NCBI GenBank assembly: GCA_900546315.1
Contig: URCP01000003.1
Location: 1 to 64,000, forward strand
DNA from: an uncultured Eubacteriales bacterium
GTDB taxonomy: Bacteria; Bacillota; Clostridia; Oscillospirales; CAG-272
DNA length: 64,000 nucleotides
Direction of reading: 5' to 3'
This document shows positions 61,637 through 64,000 of this stretch, in pieces. Every line of letters starts with the position of its first letter. Positions within the stretch are counted from its first letter, which is position 1. The position numbers and the translations under genes are program-made. The notes beneath the pieces were generated by a model. That model was not told the DNA's origin, did not search any database, and worked only from the letters and a program-made list of their open reading frames with translations.

Positions 61637-62413
61637 ATGAAAAGCTCACAGACCACCGCCGCGCTCGCGGCACTGCTCATCGCGTCTTCAATCCTCACCG
61701 GGTGCGGAAAGTTCGACACCTCTGGCATGACCTCTCTCGGCACGTCGGAGGACGGCTTCTCCATGTACGCCGGAGACAGCCACAACTACGCCGTCGATGA
61801 AAACGGAAAACTCCTCCTTGAATACGACGGCGACCTCACCCCGGTCGGCGGCGGAAACCACATCTATGTGAATGATATAACATCCGAGGCACAGCTCGAC
61901 GACATCACGATACCGGAGCATATATACACCCTATATGACAGAAAGCTCGGGCGGATCGACTCTTTCTATGAATACGCGGCAATCGGCGGCTCAGATGAAA
62001 CCACGACACAAGGAGAGTTCGCGGACGGCGCAGTATCACCCGGAGTCGCGGCGATATCCGTCACCTCGCTCTACCTCTACTCTCCGGACGGTGAGATGAT
62101 CCGTTCGGACACGTTCGACAACGCGTTCTTCGTGACAGGCAGATATGCCGTCGCCGCGGTCGACAACTATCTCAAGGTCTACGAGTTCTTCGACGGCGAT
62201 AAGATTGTCGACACACATGAGGTGGCTGATTTCGGTGAGTTCGCGGGATACCTGAACACGGGCGTCGCCGACGGATGGGAATTCTCACAGGCGGATAATG
62301 AATCATCTCCTACGTATAAGTTCAGGATATACATTCAGAGACAGGAAGGCGAGCCATACCGCGTGACCATGACCTACGACCCCGCGACCGGCGAGGTCGG
62401 ACAGAGAGACTGA
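61637..62413 (+). CDS. Lipoprotein of unknown function
   Basis: The 258-residue lipoprotein has a signal peptide ending ILTGC and a beta-rich domain (DSHNYAVDENGKLLLEYDG, SLYLYSPDGEMIRSD, YAVAAVDNYLKVYEFFDG) reminiscent of propeller-like repeats. No family is recognised and no strong identity to the preceding lipoprotein is seen, though both are small, acidic and cell-surface anchored. ATG 61637 follows GAAAGGA. A terminator follows. Confidence 0.7.
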   Translation: MKSSQTTAALAALLIASSILTGCGKFDTSGMTSLGTSEDGFSMYAGDSHNYAVDENGKLLLEYDGDLTPVGGGNHIYVNDITSEAQLDDITIPEHIYTLYDRKLGRIDSFYEYAAIGGSDETTTQGEFADGAVSPGVAAISVTSLYLYSPDGEMIRSDTFDNAFFVTGRYAVAAVDNYLKVYEFFDGDKIVDTHEVADFGEFAGYLNTGVADGWEFSQADNESSPTYKFRIYIQRQEGEPYRVTMTYDPATGEVGQRD

Positions 62414-62424
62414 ACCAAAAACAT

Positions 62425-62457
62425 AACGGAGCTGTCGCATGGCAGCCCCGTTTTTTT
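62425..62457. terminator. Terminator between lipoprotein and zinc-ribbon genes
   Basis: AACGGAGCTG (62425-62434) pairs with CAGCCCCGTT (62443-62452) with one mismatch and is followed by seven T residues. It may act in both directions. Confidence 0.7.
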
Positions 62458-62660
62458 CATTTTATTAACCCGTGATCACCGCACCAGCCGCACTCCCACG
62501 TGTTGCCGTGAACTGTCGCGGTCTCTCCGCAGTTCGGACAGCGCATTGTCCTTATCGTATGTTTTCCCGTGTCGGAAGACGACGGCTTATTCCCGGCGCT
62601 GAAGGCGGCTATGAAGGCGATCACGATTATCAACGGAAGAAGTATAATCACAAAAAGCAT
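62457..62660 (-). CDS. Small membrane protein with C-terminal zinc ribbon
   Basis: The 67-residue protein has one N-terminal transmembrane helix (VIILLPLIIVIAFIAAFSAG) and a zinc ribbon with CPNC and CGWC knuckles 14 residues apart. ATG 62660 follows GGAG by seven bases and the promoter is at 62708-62736. Such small anchors with a cytosolic or external zinc finger are common but uncharacterised. Confidence 0.65.
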   Translation of the reverse strand: MLFVIILLPLIIVIAFIAAFSAGNKPSSSDTGKHTIRTMRCPNCGETATVHGNTWECGWCGDHGLIK

Positions 62661-62707
62661 AAAGTCATCTCCATTATTTCAAAACTGGCATTCCGGCTCA
62701 TGAGTGT

Positions 62708-62736
62708 ATTATATCACATATTTTCGGAACAATCAA
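62708..62736 (-). promoter_or_regulatory. Promoter of the zinc-ribbon gene
   Basis: Minus strand: TTGATT (62731-62736), 17 nt, TATAAT (62708-62713). Confidence 0.7.
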
Positions 62737-62791
62737 GTGCCGGATCAAAAATCGCAGCGAAATATTCTTGTCGAAATGCGGAATATATTTG

Positions 62792-62820
62792 TTGACACGC
62801 CGGAAGAGTTATGATAGAAT
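62792..62820 (+). promoter_or_regulatory. Promoter of the GH10 gene
   Basis: TTGACA (62792-62797), 17 nt, TAGAAT (62815-62820), 37 bases before ATG 62858. The short leader contains GAAAGGTATGGT, as in the hairpin leaders, but no hairpin. Confidence 0.75.
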
Positions 62821-62857
62821 AGTTACAGCAATATCATGAAAGGTATGGTTTTCAGAT

Positions 62858-64000
62858 ATGGAAAAGCAAATATATAACTTCATACGCGCGGGTGAGAGCT
62901 ACGTCAAAGACCGCGTCGACACCGACATCGAGCGCAGCCGCAAGGCTCTCTTCGGACTCGTCATAGCCGACGGCGGAAAACCCGTCTCCGGCGACGTCAC
63001 GGTCGAGGCGAAGATGACCGACATCGACTTCAACTTCGGCGCTAACATCTTCATGCTCAACCAGTATGAGGACGAGCGCGACGAAATGTACAAGAAGGAG
63101 TTCACGAAGCTCCTCAACTCCGCCGCCATCCCGCTCTACTGGGAGGGCACAGAACCTACCCGCGGGAACCTGCGCTACTCCGCCGACACACCGAACGACG
63201 TCTACCGTCGTCCGCCCGCCGACATCGTCGCGGATTTCTGTGAAAAGAACGGCATACGCATGAAGGGTCATCCCCTATTCTGGCACGAGTTCATCCCCGA
63301 GTGGATAACGACAATGCCATACAGCGAGCTCAAAAAATACATCGAAAAGCGCTTCCGCGAGATTTCCGGAAGATACGCGTCGAGAGTCGAGCGCTTCGAC
63401 GTCGTCAACGAGCCGTCAAGGATATATGACGTCTATATGTCGAGCCGCGGCGGGAAGTGGAACTATGTCCTTCCGGAGGATAACTACTGCGTGTGGCTCT
63501 TTGACCTCGCGAGAAGGTATTTCCCGGCGAACACGCTGATCCTCAACGACACAGTCGGCGCGTCCTTCCACGAGTTCCGCGGGAAGTACAGCGGATACTA
63601 TCTCAACATAAAGGATCTCCTCTCGCGCGGTGTTCCGATCGACGAGATCGGTATGCAGTGCCACCTCGGCGACCGCGGCGGCGAGAACGTGTACAACGGT
63701 GAGCGGCTCTATAATGTGCTCGACACCTACGCGTCGCTTGACAGACCGATCAATATCTCTGAGATAAGCATCCCGTCGGTCATCGAGGGAGAAAAGGACG
63801 AGGATCTTCAGGCTCTCGCGGCGGAGCAGCTTTACAAGATATGCTTCAGCCATCCCGCCCTCTCCGGCATCACATGGTGGAACCTGACCGACGACGGCGT
63901 CCTGACGACAAAGCGCAAGGCAGGAGACGAAAACCTCCCCTCGACCGGTCTGATAGACGGAAGCTACAACGAAAAGCCCGCGTACAAGGCGCTGCACAGA
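62858..64000 (+). CDS. GH10 endo-beta-1,4-xylanase, 3' end outside window
   Basis: At least 381 residues, open to the window end. It starts MEKQIYNFIRAGESYVKDRV at ATG 62858 without a signal peptide, then a short beta-rich N-terminal region, then the GH10 TIM barrel: NFGANIF, LYWEGTEPTRG, RMKGHPLFWHEFIPEWI, the acid/base FDVVNEPS (Glu) and the nucleophile INISEIS (Glu). GH10 enzymes cut beta-1,4-xylan. Because there is no signal peptide it probably cleaves imported xylo-oligosaccharides. The C-terminus cannot be judged from this window. Confidence 0.85.
   Translation, partial: MEKQIYNFIRAGESYVKDRVDTDIERSRKALFGLVIADGGKPVSGDVTVEAKMTDIDFNFGANIFMLNQYEDERDEMYKKEFTKLLNSAAIPLYWEGTEPTRGNLRYSADTPNDVYRRPPADIVADFCEKNGIRMKGHPLFWHEFIPEWITTMPYSELKKYIEKRFREISGRYASRVERFDVVNEPSRIYDVYMSSRGGKWNYVLPEDNYCVWLFDLARRYFPANTLILNDTVGASFHEFRGKYSGYYLNIKDLLSRGVPIDEIGMQCHLGDRGGENVYNGERLYNVLDTYASLDRPINISEISIPSVIEGEKDEDLQALAAEQLYKICFSHPALSGITWWNLTDDGVLTTKRKAGDENLPSTGLIDGSYNEKPAYKALHR

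Noticed and set aside
1..64000. tRNA, rRNA or CRISPR arrays
   Set aside because: Intergenic stretches are short and none shows a tRNA cloverleaf with CCA-type features or regularly spaced direct repeats. The three-way junction at 9576-9655 lacks tRNA-like anticodon and T-loop sequence.

Overview
The window looks like chromosome from an uncultured gut- or rumen-type Firmicute of the class Clostridia. Supporting signs are a walR-walK-yycH-yycI-like operon, NrdR, a TrkA/TrkH potassium system, many lipoprotein signal peptides, AGGAGG-type ribosome binding sites, frequent TTG starts, and sigma-A-type promoters (TTGACA, 17 nt, TATAAT). Coding DNA is GC-rich and intergenic DNA is AT-rich. No rRNA, tRNA, CRISPR array, phage or complete insertion sequence is visible. 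The species cannot be named from the sequence.

Layout. 1-6.6 kb: the 3' end of a solute-binding lipoprotein, queT with a structured leader (candidate preQ1 riboswitch), a GH16 lipoprotein, a MalY/PatB-type PLP enzyme and a beta-helix protein. 6.8-13.4 kb: an AraC regulator divergent from an operon of DMT transporter, TIM-barrel isomerase, two GH109-like Gfo/Idh/MocA proteins and a solute-binding lipoprotein. 13.5-21.4 kb: a ROK repressor divergent from a sugar operon of aldose epimerase, PfkB kinase, HAD phosphatase with a frameshift at A_AAA_AAG, a deoxyhypusine-synthase-like protein, and a GH38 alpha-mannosidase interrupted by two TGA codons and an internal deletion. 21.4-33.4 kb (minus strand): housekeeping genes rsmI, trmN6-like, murA, walRK-yycHI, a divergent polysaccharide deacetylase, a DUF3810 metalloprotease-like protein and an RluA-type pseudouridine synthase. 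33.5-46.4 kb (minus): uxuA, an ADP-ribosylglycohydrolase, a GH127-type enzyme, two tandem membrane-anchored paralogues, a TRAP-TAXI transporter and a DUF4091 protein. 46.5-49.4 kb: trkH/trkA. 49.5-52.9 kb: an autoregulated GntR-ABC exporter operon with a 10-residue leader peptide. 52.9-60.3 kb: an unknown protein behind nrdR, GDPD, a class I amidotransferase, a LURP-one-like protein, a GT4 glycosyltransferase and an ABC-F protein. 60.4-64 kb: two lipoproteins, a membrane zinc-ribbon protein and the 5' part of a GH10 xylanase.

How it fits together. Carbohydrate capture and breakdown dominate. Secreted lipoproteins (GH16 and two binding proteins) would work outside the cell. GH127, GH10, GH38, DUF4091, GH109-like and UxuA proteins have no signal peptide and would process imported oligosaccharides inside. 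AraC and ROK regulators sit divergently beside their probable targets.

The least ordinary signals are small. (1) A hairpin leader occurs at three gene starts, and one copy carries an 80-bp element that folds as a tight three-way junction. (2) A roughly 93-bp MITE-like palindrome occurs in three copies with compensatory changes; one copy reads through as the N-terminus of RsmI. (3) A GC-rich palindrome lies just 5' of both walR and uxuA. (4) The HAD gene has a textbook -1 slippery heptamer exactly where its frame is lost. (5) The GH38 gene has TGA at one clear and one likely tryptophan position. No clear new multi-gene system is evident. The best candidates for follow-up are the GH109-like pair, the deoxyhypusine-synthase-like protein in the heptose-kinase-like operon, and the structured leader family.
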